In this document: in pieces, positions 1-9,200 of the stretch
Layout: every line of letters starts with the position of its first letter
Numbering within the stretch: position 1 is the stretch's first letter
NCBI GenBank assembly: GCA_016880595.1
Contig: JAEHDC010000026.1
Location: 1-34,010, forward strand
Origin: Candidatus Saccharimonadota bacterium
Lineage (GTDB): Bacteria > Patescibacteriota > Saccharimonadia > Saccharimonadales > EFPC-124
Reading direction: 5' to 3'
DNA length: 34,010 nt
The notes under the pieces: generated by a model
What the model was told of the DNA's origin: nothing
Database searches by the model: none
The model's input: only the letters and a program-made list of their open reading frames with translations
Translations under genes and position numbers: made by a program

Positions 1-2
1 CG

Positions 3-127
3 GTGGTGGCGCCGCCCGACGGCGCCATGAGCGACTACATGGCTTCCCTCGACCAGGTGGCGGCGCGGCCCGAGACCGTCTATTTGCCCGGCCACGGCGG
101 GGCGATCCGCAACGCGCCCGCGTTCGA
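3..127 (+). other. Foreign high-GC fragment of an MBL-fold hydrolase gene (probable assembly chimera)
   Basis: The first ~127 bases are about 75% G+C, far above the rest of the window. The plus strand reads as the interior of a metallo-beta-lactamase-fold hydrolase: VVAPPDGAMSDYMASL, then VYLPGHGGAIRN, where PGHG would carry a metal-binding histidine. This resembles MBL-fold hydrolases of GC-rich Proteobacteria. Similarity stops near base 125-130, exactly where composition drops, and the frame then runs meaninglessly to a TAA at 186-188. The fragment has neither start nor end and lies antisense to the truncated membrane gene. I read it as sequence joined in error; the exact junction cannot be fixed by eye. 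Confidence 0.8.
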
Positions 128-1608
128 ATATCCCATTGCTTACTTATTAATGACGGACGCACTTTGCTGCAATCAAACAGCGGTGTAACATTTTGATCGC
201 TGTTGAGCATAGTTTTTATTGGCATAACGCGCCAATAATCGCCAACAAGGTTTTTTATACCTCGCTCTTTTAGAATTTCCGATACCTTAACATTTCTATC
301 AGCAACAGTACTCATAGCAGCCATATCTTTATTATAGTTCTGAATCGCGCCGAATACGCCAGAAAATATACAGAACATCAAAATAACTGATACAAAAGCC
401 AGCCCCTTAACTCTTGTAGGCCGCGTAGAAAAATAGGTTGCCATAGATATAACAGCTGCAAAAAAGCCAATGCTAACATATCTGGCGTCAACAGGATAAT
501 AATGATTGCTCATAACAAAAATTACAATTGCCGCAAGCGTGCTCCAAACCATTACGGCAGAAAGCTTGTTTGGAACTTTACCAGCAAAATCCTTTGCAGT
601 CTTCCGTCCAAGACTCAAAACTAACATTTTTACAGATGCGAATATCGCCAAACAGCAGAAAATAAAATTAGCCATGTACGCTAAGCCACCAAAGGTCATT
701 AGCTTCTGCCAGGCAAATTCTGGAACATTCCTTAAGCTGACTGCATCAAACGCCGGATTAGCGCCAAAGTTAGCAAAAATTCCAAGCATCGCATACGCAA
801 AACCGGTGGCAATTTTATAAATATTTGATGCAATTGAATATGGAGCAAGATCAGATGTGCCAACAATATTTGTGATACCAAAACAATTTATCAACCAAAG
901 TGACAATACCGCAAATGCCCACGCTATGAGGCTTGAAATCAGCCAGGCAAGGACTAATTGCACCATTTCCTTGCGCCGTAAAACTACATAAAACACCAAC
1001 GCTAGCAGCGCGCCAACTAAACTTATTGTCAAAAACAATTTATCACTAGCAAATAGCACAACAAAGCCAATTATTGCCAGCCAAAACTTTTTATGCTTAT
1101 AAGACGGTTGTTGAGAAAGCAAGAAAATGCATAGAATATACAAAACATACTCAAGATTCCTGGTTGTCACCATAGACATACTGACAGGCAAAAGTGCCCC
1201 TGCGTATGACTGCGTTGGCACAAGAAGTAAGCAACATGATAAAGCAAGACACATCGTGCCAAAAACCGCTGGTCGCTTTTCTATCTTATACAATAAGTAA
1301 ACAAGCGACGCAACAGTCACAAGGCACATAACAACTGTGAAGTAAACATAGGCCGTAGCAGTACAGCCCATTATACTTATAAGCCAAAAAATTGGCCATT
1401 TAAACAAAAAGGTGTGAGCGCCAGGGAATTGCGCGCCAGTAAAGGTCGCAACGTTATTAAAAAGCATAGCATCAACAAGCTGATCTGCATTTCCTTGTTG
1501 CACACAAGCGCCTAAAAATGCCCATATAAATGTTGTGACGAACAAAATTGCCATCGAGCAGATAGCAAAAATTTGCACAAGCGATAGTTTCTTAGCCCGC
1601 GCTGGCAT
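127..1608 (-). CDS. Polytopic membrane protein, GT-C glycosyltransferase-like, 3' end missing
   Basis: An open minus-strand frame starts with ATG at 1608 (MPARAKKLSLVQIFAI) and has no stop down to base 1, although codons below about 127 belong to the chimeric end. The roughly 493 genuine residues contain about ten or more hydrophobic segments separated by short basic loops, with a soluble stretch near the end (VSEILKERGIKNLVGDYWRV). The overall form resembles GT-C / dolichyl-phosphate-mannose-transferase-like membrane enzymes or DUF2142-type proteins, but I see no diagnostic acidic loop motif, so the enzymatic role is inferred. The start overlaps the gtrA-like gene by 17 bases, indicating co-transcription. 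Together with the polyprenyl-phosphate glycosyltransferase and GtrA protein upstream it would make a glycan-transfer set at the membrane. Confidence 0.7.
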
Positions 1609-2005
1609 TCACCTTGCTTTCATTTGCGTTGCTAAAAATTAAACGATAGGCAAAAAAATTCCACGCAGCAACAATAGCAATCACACCTGTCCTTACGTAA
1701 AAAACCGACATTCTGGAACCCAATAACCCTACCGTAAACAACGTAAATAAGTAATTAACAATCACAAGAACACTATACAAAAATATCTGCCGCATTACAA
1801 CGCGCTTTTGTTTATTGTCGTTGCTAAAAGTTATAAATTTTTGCATAACAAAGGCCACAATAAAGCCAACCCAAAAACTAATTCCAACAGCCACAACCGG
1901 GCTGATATGCAAAAGCCTTGTAAATGCCAGAAGCGAAAGCATTTCTATCAGATACGCCGATGCTCCAACTACAAAATATCTCAAAAATAACTTCTTAGAT
2001 ATCAT
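1592..2005 (-). CDS. GtrA family membrane protein
   Basis: This 137-residue protein has four predicted membrane segments (about residues 9-27, 36-55, 75-94 and 104-122) and the GtrA-type opening LFLRYFVVGASAYLIEML followed by ISFWVGFIVAFVMQKFITF. GtrA proteins are thought to flip or present polyprenyl-phosphate-linked sugars made by a partner GT2 enzyme. That partner lies immediately upstream and overlaps this gene by 11 bases, and a polytopic possible acceptor enzyme follows with a 17-base overlap. The order is that of a glucosyl- or mannosyl-modification module. Length is normal for the family. The transported sugar cannot be told from sequence. Confidence 0.85.
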   Translation of the reverse strand: MISKKLFLRYFVVGASAYLIEMLSLLAFTRLLHISPVVAVGISFWVGFIVAFVMQKFITFSNDNKQKRVVMRQIFLYSVLVIVNYLFTLFTVGLLGSRMSVFYVRTGVIAIVAAWNFFAYRLIFSNANESKVNASAG

Positions 2006-2969
2006 CTTCTACTCCATGGGAATTTTTGTAATCCACAACATACAACGGCCTATCTTTGGTTTGACTATGTATATGAGCAATATATAAAGACAGAATACCT
2101 ATTGCCGCTAGCAAAATGCCGACCAAAAATATCGTCAGAATCCCCAGCATTGCTGTGCCAGTAAAGCGCCATCCCAATGGGTCACCGAGCATAATTTGCT
2201 CAAGCGCAACCGAAGCGCCCACAATCAAAGCTCCAAAAGTTATAGTAACTCCAAGGTATCCACAGAGATAAAGCGGCCGCGGAGAAAGCGATACCATACT
2301 GTTGGCAGCCAGCTTGGCTAGCTTCGTAAAGCTATAGCCCGGTTGGCCACTACGTCGCGGCTCAGCAACAAATTTAATATATTTTGGCTTAAACCCAAGC
2401 CAGTCTATTAAGCCGCGAGTTATGCGCTCGCTCTCCTTAAGTTGCAAAAATGCTTTCCGCACGCCAGCATCAATTAGCCTATAATCTGTTGATCCAGGCT
2501 TAAGCTTTTGCATCAAAAATAAATTTATGGTTTTATAGAAAATTTTGGAACCAAGGCGCTTAATAAAACTTTCGTCTTTACTGTAAGTTCTTACACCTAC
2601 CACAACTTGTGAGCCATTTTGCCAGGCCTGCAAAAACTTTGGGATTAACTCAACTGGATGCTGGCCGTCGCCATCAATTGTTATAACCGCCTCACCTCTG
2701 GACTTTTCGATTCCAGCCAGCAGGGCATTTTCTTTTCCAAAATTACGAGAAAAGCTAATTAGCCGAACGCGCTTATCCTTGGCGCGAAGGCTAGAAACCA
2801 CGTCTGCCGTCTCATCCTCGCTGCCATCGTTGCAATAAATCACCTCAAAACTATATTTTGGCTGAGAATCTAAAACTTTGAATAATCGGCAATTAAACTC
2901 GCCGAGTCCAATAGCTTCATTGTAAACAGGCACAATAACGGATATATTTGGTTTGTCAGGCATAGTCAT
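1995..2969 (-). CDS. Polyprenyl-phosphate glycosyltransferase, GT2 family (GtrB/ArnC/DPM1-like)
   Basis: The cytosolic GT-A domain begins ISVIVPVYNEA (residues 9-19), continues with VIYCNDGSEDET (43-54), and carries the DXD-type metal/nucleotide-sugar motif DGDGQH at 99-104. Two C-terminal membrane helices (about 238-262 and 272-298) match the GtrB/ArnC architecture, which moves a sugar from a nucleotide donor to undecaprenyl phosphate. Length (324) is typical. Start choice is uncertain: a TATAAT sits at 2975-2980, only 5 bases before the first ATG and 11 before a second in-frame ATG at 2963, so a nearly leaderless start at 2963 (MPDKPNIS) is possible. No Shine-Dalgarno is visible. The gene follows pilB by 12 bases and overlaps gtrA downstream. 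Confidence 0.92.
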   Translation of the reverse strand: MTMPDKPNISVIVPVYNEAIGLGEFNCRLFKVLDSQPKYSFEVIYCNDGSEDETADVVSSLRAKDKRVRLISFSRNFGKENALLAGIEKSRGEAVITIDGDGQHPVELIPKFLQAWQNGSQVVVGVRTYSKDESFIKRLGSKIFYKTINLFLMQKLKPGSTDYRLIDAGVRKAFLQLKESERITRGLIDWLGFKPKYIKFVAEPRRSGQPGYSFTKLAKLAANSMVSLSPRPLYLCGYLGVTITFGALIVGASVALEQIMLGDPLGWRFTGTAMLGILTIFLVGILLAAIGILSLYIAHIHSQTKDRPLYVVDYKNSHGVEDDI

Positions 2970-2974
2970 ATCAA

Positions 2975-2980
2975 ATTATA
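2975..2980 (-). promoter_or_regulatory. -10 box TATAAT before the GT2 gene
   Basis: A perfect TATAAT on the minus strand lies between the pilB stop (2982) and the glycosyltransferase start codons. I see no good -35. It could give the glycosylation genes their own short-leader transcript. Confidence 0.4.
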
Positions 2981-2981
2981 G

Positions 2982-4601
2982 CTAAATCACCTTATTAACT
3001 TCCTCGATGGTCGTAAAGCCATCGCAGGCCTTAAGAATGCCATCCTGAAGCATCGTAACCATACCATTTTTTGCGGCAACAGCCTCAATAGCCTCGGCAT
3101 TAACGTTTTGCTCATCACCACGCAGAAACTTTTGGATGTTTTCGTTAACAATCATCTGCTCCATCAAAACCATCCTGCCCTTATATCCAAATGGATTTTC
3201 TGCAGACTTTCCAGGCTTATAAAGAGTTAAACTATTGACATCCGGTTTTTGAACGCCGCTTGGCAAACTGTCTAAAATTTGGCTTATATATTTTTTAGTG
3301 GCTTCATCTGGCTGATAGGCAATTTTTGTTTTTTCGTCCAACCTACGCACCAAGCGCTGGCCAATAACCAAGCGAATAGCACTAGAAAAGATTGGATTTT
3401 GGCCAATCATGTCTACAATACGGCTAAATGCTGCCGCCGAATTACTGGCGTGGAAGGTTGACATCACCAAGTGGCCAGTTACAGCCGCCTGGATTGCAGT
3501 CCGCGCTGTGTCGACGTCGCGAATCTCGCCAACCATTACAATGTCCGGGTCAAGGCGTAAAACCGCTCGCAATTTATCTGCAAAGCTGTCACCGCCACCC
3601 GTGTTGACTGGAATTTGACTAACTCCTGGCACAGTAAGCTCAACCGGGTCTTCCAAAGTCAAAATCTTTCGCCCAGGATTATTTAGTGCATTAATAATAC
3701 TATACAGCGTTGTGGATTTACCCGAGCCAGTTGGCCCAACAACCAAAACCATGCCGTGCGGATGTGCAATTATATCGTTTATGACATTTTTTTGTAAATC
3801 GCTCAATCCCAAATTGTCCAGTCCAAGCAAATGCGGGTCAAAATTAAACAGCCTAATAACAGCATCCTGACCAAAGACCGTTGGCACGGTTTCTATGCGC
3901 ATATTTAATGTGCGGATTGTGCCGTCCGGATTTTTCATCTCTTGTTGTATATGCCCGGTTTGCGCATCATTGGCTGCCGTACTAATATTTGCGCGGCTAG
4001 CAATTGCGCCAAAAAGTACGCGATATTTTTCTGGCGTAATATTTGCAATTGGATGTAGCGTGCCATCGACCCTAAAACGAACGCGGATCTTATCTTTTTG
4101 GCATTCTAAATGAATGTCAGATGCGCCGAGGCTATCTGCCTGCCTAATTAGATAATCAACGATGTCATCAGAGCGCACCGAATCTAGCGTTTTAGAAACC
4201 TCCTCAAGTGTTTCGCTATCGCCTTCGCTGGCAATTTTTACATTGCCGTAAACTACTTTTTTAGGAGGATTGTACCGCAGCATGTATTCTTCAAAACCCA
4301 AATTTGAGATCATCATAAACTGAACAACGCGATTTGCAAACTTATCACGCAGCTCGCGCAGTAACTTTTGCGGTGTGGTAACTGTAATTCCAAAAACTAG
4401 CGGCGTCTCTTGATTGCCGTCGCTCAGGGGAATGAGGTGACCGGCATACATTTGTTCAAGCGTCAAGATTCCAGAGAACAGAGGCCCGCTTTTACTAAAC
4501 GGCCTCGTATCAAGATACTGCAAGCCAAGCAAACCAGCGCGCCGCTGCGTATTTGCCTCATCTTGCGTTCTAAATTTATCCTGTTCCCCATCATTACCCA
4601 T
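2982..4601 (-). CDS. pilB: Type IV pilus assembly ATPase PilB / GspE family
   Basis: A 539-residue secretion ATPase that would power pilin polymerisation at the inner membrane. The N-terminal third is a divergent MshEN-like region; an N2-like domain starts near 145 (IVDYLIRQADSLGASDIH). The ATPase core has Walker A GPTGSGKST (289-297), the Asp box TLEDPVE (315-321), Walker B with following Glu in DPDIVMVGEIRD (351-362) and a His box near GHLVMSTFHASN (376-387). The tetracysteine zinc motif usual near the C-terminus of GspE/PilB is absent: no Cys follows RRLDEKTK. The ATG at 4601 is chosen because a -10 box ends 7 bases upstream, implying a leaderless message. PilB rather than the retraction ATPase PilT is supported by length and the extra N-terminal domain. 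No other pilus genes are in the window. Confidence 0.93.
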   Translation of the reverse strand: MGNDGEQDKFRTQDEANTQRRAGLLGLQYLDTRPFSKSGPLFSGILTLEQMYAGHLIPLSDGNQETPLVFGITVTTPQKLLRELRDKFANRVVQFMMISNLGFEEYMLRYNPPKKVVYGNVKIASEGDSETLEEVSKTLDSVRSDDIVDYLIRQADSLGASDIHLECQKDKIRVRFRVDGTLHPIANITPEKYRVLFGAIASRANISTAANDAQTGHIQQEMKNPDGTIRTLNMRIETVPTVFGQDAVIRLFNFDPHLLGLDNLGLSDLQKNVINDIIAHPHGMVLVVGPTGSGKSTTLYSIINALNNPGRKILTLEDPVELTVPGVSQIPVNTGGGDSFADKLRAVLRLDPDIVMVGEIRDVDTARTAIQAAVTGHLVMSTFHASNSAAAFSRIVDMIGQNPIFSSAIRLVIGQRLVRRLDEKTKIAYQPDEATKKYISQILDSLPSGVQKPDVNSLTLYKPGKSAENPFGYKGRMVLMEQMIVNENIQKFLRGDEQNVNAEAIEAVAAKNGMVTMLQDGILKACDGFTTIEEVNKVI

Positions 4602-4608
4602 TGCGTCT

Positions 4609-4614
4609 ATTGTA
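4609..4614 (-). promoter_or_regulatory. -10 box (TACAAT) of pilB, leaderless arrangement
   Basis: TACAAT on the minus strand is followed by exactly 7 bases and then the pilB ATG, so transcription would begin at or next to the start codon. No Shine-Dalgarno sequence precedes the ATG. The -35 is weak. Confidence 0.55.
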
Positions 4615-4669
4615 AAACATTAATGCAATCTAAACCATAATTAACCTCGTTTTTTTAAGTAAATTTCTG

Positions 4670-4675
4670 TATGAT
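4670..4675 (+). promoter_or_regulatory. -10 box (TATGAT) before the broken Gmad2 gene
   Basis: TATGAT is followed by six bases and then the GTG at 4682, the same leaderless spacing seen at other genes here. It diverges from the pilB promoter. No convincing -35. Confidence 0.35.
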
Positions 4676-4681
4676 AATAAT

Positions 4682-5021
4682 GTGATTAAGCATAAAAACA
4701 ATAAAAAAGGTGACTCAAGCAGTTTTCCGTCGCAATTCTCGCTTAAGCTACTTATCGCTGTTTTATTTATAACAACTTTTACAAACTTGGGCGTATGAAG
4801 CTATATTTCCGGTCACATTAAAAGATGATAACGGGCAAGTCATTGCCAGGACAACGGCGCGAGTAACCGGTGACTGGACATCAGAAAAACCAACCCTCTT
4901 TTATGCCACACTGGAATTTAACAGTGCTACAGCAAGCGGCGGCACGCTTGTCATAGAAAAGGACAATCCTTCCGGATTAGAGGAAAACGCCGACTCAGTT
5001 GAAATTCCCGTCTTGTTTTAG
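4682..5021 (+). pseudogene. Broken Gmad2-domain secreted protein gene
   Basis: Two pieces lie in different frames. From GTG 4682 a 38-codon frame gives a basic start and one hydrophobic signal/anchor segment (FSLKLLIAVLFITTFTNLG) and ends at TGA 4796-4798. One frame over, from about 4788 to the TAG at 5019-5021, the sequence is a recognisable second half of a Gmad2 domain (immunoglobulin-like fold, known from GerMN/Gmad2 proteins): YEAIFPVTLKDDNGQV, then GDWTSE, and the hallmark LVIEKDNPSG followed by VEIPVLF. The second frame has no start codon of its own after the stop at 4770-4772. The first half of the Gmad2 domain is missing, so an internal deletion with a frameshift is likelier than a single sequencing error. 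An intact protein would be exported or membrane-anchored. Confidence 0.7.
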
Positions 5022-5047
5022 ACAACCAACTAAAAATGTGTGATAAT
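5019..5047 (+). promoter_or_regulatory. Promoter of the SpoU methyltransferase gene
   Basis: TAGACA (5019-5024), 17 bases, then an extended -10 TGTGATAAT (5039-5047). Six bases separate the -10 from ATG 5054. The promoter overlaps the Gmad2 stop and covers the upstream ATG at 5036, which argues that translation starts at 5054 on a leaderless message. Confidence 0.6.
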
Positions 5048-5053
5048 ACAATC

Positions 5054-5569
5054 ATGCAATTAGTTGTAATTCTCCATAATATCCGCAGCACGCATAACGT
5101 TGGCTCGATTTTACGATCTTGCGACGGATTTGGCGTAGAAAAAATCTACTGTACTGGCTACACGCCATATCCTACCCTGCCCGATGACAAGCGACTGCCG
5201 CATTTGCGCAATAAAATCACAAAACAAATTCACAAAACTGCGTTAGGTGCCGAAACCACTTTACAAGTTATTCAGTCTGACGAAATATCATCTGTTATTG
5301 ACCGGCTGAAATCTGACAAATTTGAGCTTGTGGCTCTGGAGCAATCGCCTCGCGCCATAATGCTACCAGATTATGTCCCACCAGCAGCGCAAAAAATTGC
5401 TCTGCTGCTTGGCGAGGAAGTTCACGGCACGCCATCAGAGTTATTGGCACTGTGCGATGAAATTCTAGAAATTCCCATGTGCGGCAAAAAGGAATCTTTT
5501 AACGTTAGCGTGGCGACCGGAATTGCATTATATGAACTCGTCATGCATGGCGCAAAACAAGTTAATTAA
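5054..5569 (+). CDS. SpoU/TrmH-family RNA 2'-O-methyltransferase
   Basis: A 171-residue single-domain SPOUT enzyme expected to methylate a ribose 2'-OH in tRNA or rRNA using S-adenosylmethionine bound in a C-terminal knot. Visible motifs: motif 1 VVILHNIRSTHNVGSILRSC (4-23) with the conserved Asn and Arg, motif 2 LLLGEEVHG (117-125), and motif 3 with knot residues IPMCGKKESFNVSVATG (140-156). The usual knot Leu in ES(L)NVS is Phe here. There is no N-terminal RNA-binding extension, as in small TrmL-like proteins. An upstream ATG at 5036 would add six residues but lies inside the promoter, and family members normally begin right at the first strand. The target nucleotide cannot be assigned. Confidence 0.92.
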   Translation: MQLVVILHNIRSTHNVGSILRSCDGFGVEKIYCTGYTPYPTLPDDKRLPHLRNKITKQIHKTALGAETTLQVIQSDEISSVIDRLKSDKFELVALEQSPRAIMLPDYVPPAAQKIALLLGEEVHGTPSELLALCDEILEIPMCGKKESFNVSVATGIALYELVMHGAKQVN

Positions 5570-5610
5570 AACGGGTTCCAAGAAAAGCAAACGCCATCCC
5601 GAAACCCGTT
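5570..5610. terminator. Weak hairpin between convergent genes
   Basis: AACGGGTT (5570-5577) pairs with AACCCGTT (5603-5610) across a 25-base loop, directly after the methyltransferase stop. There is no T-run. It could end transcription from either side, but the long loop makes this tentative. Confidence 0.35.
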
Positions 5611-5641
5611 AATCGATAATTAATTACAGCCAAACCTTAAG

Positions 5642-6127
5642 TCAGCTAAAGACGCCTCTGTTTCTGAACCTAATGATCGGATCTTGGCATCTCTCACCAA
5701 CAACGCGAATATTTCCACGCATAACTGTAATCTCTTCAATGTCATATTGGCCAGGAACAATTAGAACCTCAGCACTATGGCCAAGATTAGATACTGGTCG
5801 ACCAACCAAAGTAAAATTGAGGTCTATCACCTCTTCATTTGTGCATACGGTTTGAGTCGATTGCATATTACCTCTAACCTCATATGCTGAGTGCGCGTAA
5901 TCTAGCTCAATTAGCGTCGGCAAGTCATGAGCAAACACGTAAATGCCAGATGGCAGCTGGGCATTCTGTATAACGCAAACGTCGCCAACGACATCGAGCA
6001 ATATTACATGCTTACCACGTTCAGTAAACATCAGCTCGCCTGTACGTTGCTCCATGATCATTCTCTGAGCACCAATAGGTTCACCCGCTCGAAGCGCTTG
6101 ATCGATACACCAAAGCCAAGATTCCAT
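5642..6127 (-). CDS. Hypothetical protein, 161 residues
   Basis: I do not recognise this protein. It has no signal peptide or membrane segment and appears soluble and beta-rich: alternating hydrophobic stretches (HVILLDVVGDVCVI, IYVFAHDLPTLIEL, AEVLIVPGQYDIEEITV) separated by glycine/proline turns, ending in a basic tail (RFRNRGVFS). It starts MESWLWCIDQAL at an ATG with a G-rich stretch (GGGG) about six bases upstream. It is convergent with the methyltransferase and followed on its 5' side by dnaE's 3' end 92 bases away, so it is probably a separate unit. Codon use resembles its neighbours. Confidence 0.65.
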   Translation of the reverse strand: MESWLWCIDQALRAGEPIGAQRMIMEQRTGELMFTERGKHVILLDVVGDVCVIQNAQLPSGIYVFAHDLPTLIELDYAHSAYEVRGNMQSTQTVCTNEEVIDLNFTLVGRPVSNLGHSAEVLIVPGQYDIEEITVMRGNIRVVGERCQDPIIRFRNRGVFS

Positions 6128-6219
6128 TTTAGCCCCATCACTACAGACTATATAATTATCGACAAGTAAATAATATAATAAGCCTTATGCTAAGTCAAGC
6201 CATGTTAGCGTGATATAAC

Positions 6220-9200
6220 TCATTTTAAAGCAACGCACTCCGCGCCAAATAATTCACCCACGCCAGCTCTCAATTCATCATGAGGATCAACAGTAAAAGG
6301 CATTTTTAGCGCAGTTTTTTTGTCCTCTCCAAGAACCAAGACCACCTCGCACTTGCCCGGGAAATTATTAAACTTTTGTTTTAGTTTAACTAACGCATCG
6401 CGGTCGTCTGGATTTTTAACATGCACAAACAAGCGCGGATTTTGCTGCTCGGTTTGCAGTGGCGCCGACTCCGGCTCAGCCGGCCTAGCGCGCTCATCAA
6501 CTGGCGTGTAAGTTACATTCTCTTTTGGCTTTGAGCTGATTACACCGGTTATTTTGCCATTTTTGGGCAATTTCATAGCCTTGCCTGTGGCGCGATAATT
6601 GTCCAGCTGCTCCTGGGTGACAAATACCACCTCATCGGCAATAACTTTTACGTCATCCGTCATCTTGCCGTCGCGGTCTTTAGCGTTGATCTTACCCTTA
6701 ACTTTTACCACTTCGTCCTGCACAAGCTTTTCGCCAATTTCCTCGTACAATTTAGGAAAAACAATAACCTCCATCTCGCCGGTTTTGTCTTCCATTTTTA
6801 CAAATGCCATCTTGCTGCCAGTTTTGGTTTGGATAACGCGGCTATCCATAATTATGCCGCCAACAGTTGCGGTTTTATTGTCCATTTCTTTTGTGAGATT
6901 TTGGATTGGCGCGGTCTGCTCGCTAAAATAGGCGTTATATTTGTCGAGCGGATGAGCGCTTAAATATAAACCAAGCAACTCACGCTCCCATTGCAACAAC
7001 TCACGCTCAGTGATTTTTGTTGGAGCTGGCATTAACGACAGCGGCGGGATCATGTCTTGCATTAAATTGCCAAACAAATCCGCTTGACCAGCGGCCGCGT
7101 CCTTTTGTACTTTGCTGGCATAGGCCAAAATTGTATCGAGATTAAATAACAGATCACTGCGGTCACCAAAACGGTCAAAAGCACCAGCTTTTAGCAAGCT
7201 TTCCAGATTTTTGCGATTAACAATACGCACGTTAACGCGCTTTAAAAAATCTTCCAACGTCTTAAACTCGCCATCTTTGCGTGCGCGCAAAATTTCTTCC
7301 ACGGCGTTTGCGCCAACATTTTTGACAGCCAGCAGACCAAAACGAATTTGATTTGTATCTGGAACCACGGCAAATTCAGCATAAGATTGGTTAACATCCG
7401 GGTTCATCACCTGCATTCCCATGCGCTGACATTCGGAAATTTCGATTGCCAAACGGTCAGTGTCATCTTGGTCACTGGTCATAAGCGCGGCCATAAACGC
7501 TGCCGGATAATGCGCCTTAAGATACGCCGTCCAATAGGCAATCAAAGCGTAACATGCAGCGTGTGATTTGTTAAAACAGTACGCCGCAAAGTCCTCAAGC
7601 TGCTTCCAGAATTTGTCCATAACGTTGCGATCAGCGCCGTTCTTAACCGCACCGTCAATAAAATCGACTTTCATTTTTTGCATGACGTCAATTTTTTTCT
7701 TGCCGATAGCCTTACGCAAGGTGTCAGCCTGGCCGCCAGTAAAGCCACACAGCTCCTTAGAAATCTGCATAACCTGCTCTTGATACACCAAAATTCCGTA
7801 GGTGTTTTGCAGAGCGTTCTTCATGAGCGGATGTAGATATTCAATTTTTTTGCGACCATGTTTACGGGCAACAAAGTCGTCAATAAACTGCATTGGACCT
7901 GGGCGATAAAGAGCCACCATGGCGATGATGTCGTCAAAAACCGATGGCTGAAGCTCGCGCAAATAACGCTTCATGCCAGCAGATTCAAGCTGGAATACAC
8001 CTGTGGTGTCGCCGCGGGACAGCAACTCATATGCCGGTCGGTCGTCCAATGGCAGCGTTTTAAGGTCAACTTCGGCGTTGTGCACACGCTTCATAATGCG
8101 CATGGTGTTTTTAATAATTGTCAAGTTAGACAAGCCCAAAAAGTCCATTTTGAGTAGGCCAAGCTCTTCTATTTGACCCATTGGGAACTGCGTTGCCACC
8201 ACGCCTTTTTGCGCCATTTCCAGAGGTACATACTGCACTAACTCGCTCGGCGCAATCACAACGCCGCAAGCGTGAACGCCATGACTGCGGATTGTGCCTT
8301 CCAGACGAATGGCTTGGTCGATCACCTTTTTTGCCACCGGATTTTCATTGTACTCTTTTTTAAAATCAGGATCATTTTCTATAGAAACCTTAAGAGGGAT
8401 ATGCCGCCCTTGCAGCGGTTGCGGAATAAGTTTGGCAATTCGGTCAGCCTCAGAATACGGCACTTCCATTACGCGAGCAACATCGCGAACAGCTGCGCGC
8501 GCAGCCATTTTACCAAAAGTCACAATATTGCTAACGCGGTCGGCGCCGTATTTATCTGAACAATACTGAATAACTTCATCACGACGGTTATCTTGAATAT
8601 CAACGTCAATATCTGGCATACTAATGCGGTCTGGGTTTAAGAAACGCTCAAACAGCAGGCCATAAGTTAGTGGATCCAAATCTGTTATATAAAGTGTGTA
8701 TGCAATAATTGAGCCAGCGGCACTGCCGCGACCTGGGCCAAAAATGATGCCGCGCGCCTTGCCCCAGTTAATAAAGTCCTGCACAATAAGCATGTAGCCG
8801 TTAAAACCCATTGTGTCGATGACGCCAAGTTCGTATTGTGCTCGGTCAACAACATCTTTTGGAGCAATTTTGCGGATTTCATCAATTGACATTTTTGCAG
8901 CTTTTTCTGGCTCGATATTGCAATAACGCTCGGCAATGCCTTTAAAAACCAGGCGGTCAAGAAAAGTTTTTTCTGTTTCGCCCTCTGGCACAGAGAACTT
9001 TGGAATTAAAATCCGGCCAAGCTCAAACTCAACGTTGCAACGCTCGGCGACTTCTACGGTATTTGTGATAACCTCAGGATGTTCGTCAGCCCATCGCTCA
9101 ATCATTTTTTGCGGATTTTCCACAAACAGATCAAAATTCTCCAGGCTAAAGCGATCCTGATCACTTAAAAACGCACCGGTTTGCACGCAGAGCAGGATTT

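Noticed and set aside
1..126. Continuation of the minus-strand membrane protein to base 1
   Set aside because: The frame stays open by chance in GC-rich DNA but the encoded Arg/Pro/Gly-rich sequence does not resemble the membrane protein.
3..188. Apparent complete 61-residue plus-strand gene at the left edge
   Set aside because: Only the first ~41 codons resemble an MBL-fold protein; the rest is antisense to a membrane-protein frame after the composition break.
5036..5053. ATG 5036 as start of the SpoU methyltransferase
   Set aside because: It lies within the extended -10 promoter, and the family normally starts at the residue encoded at 5054.
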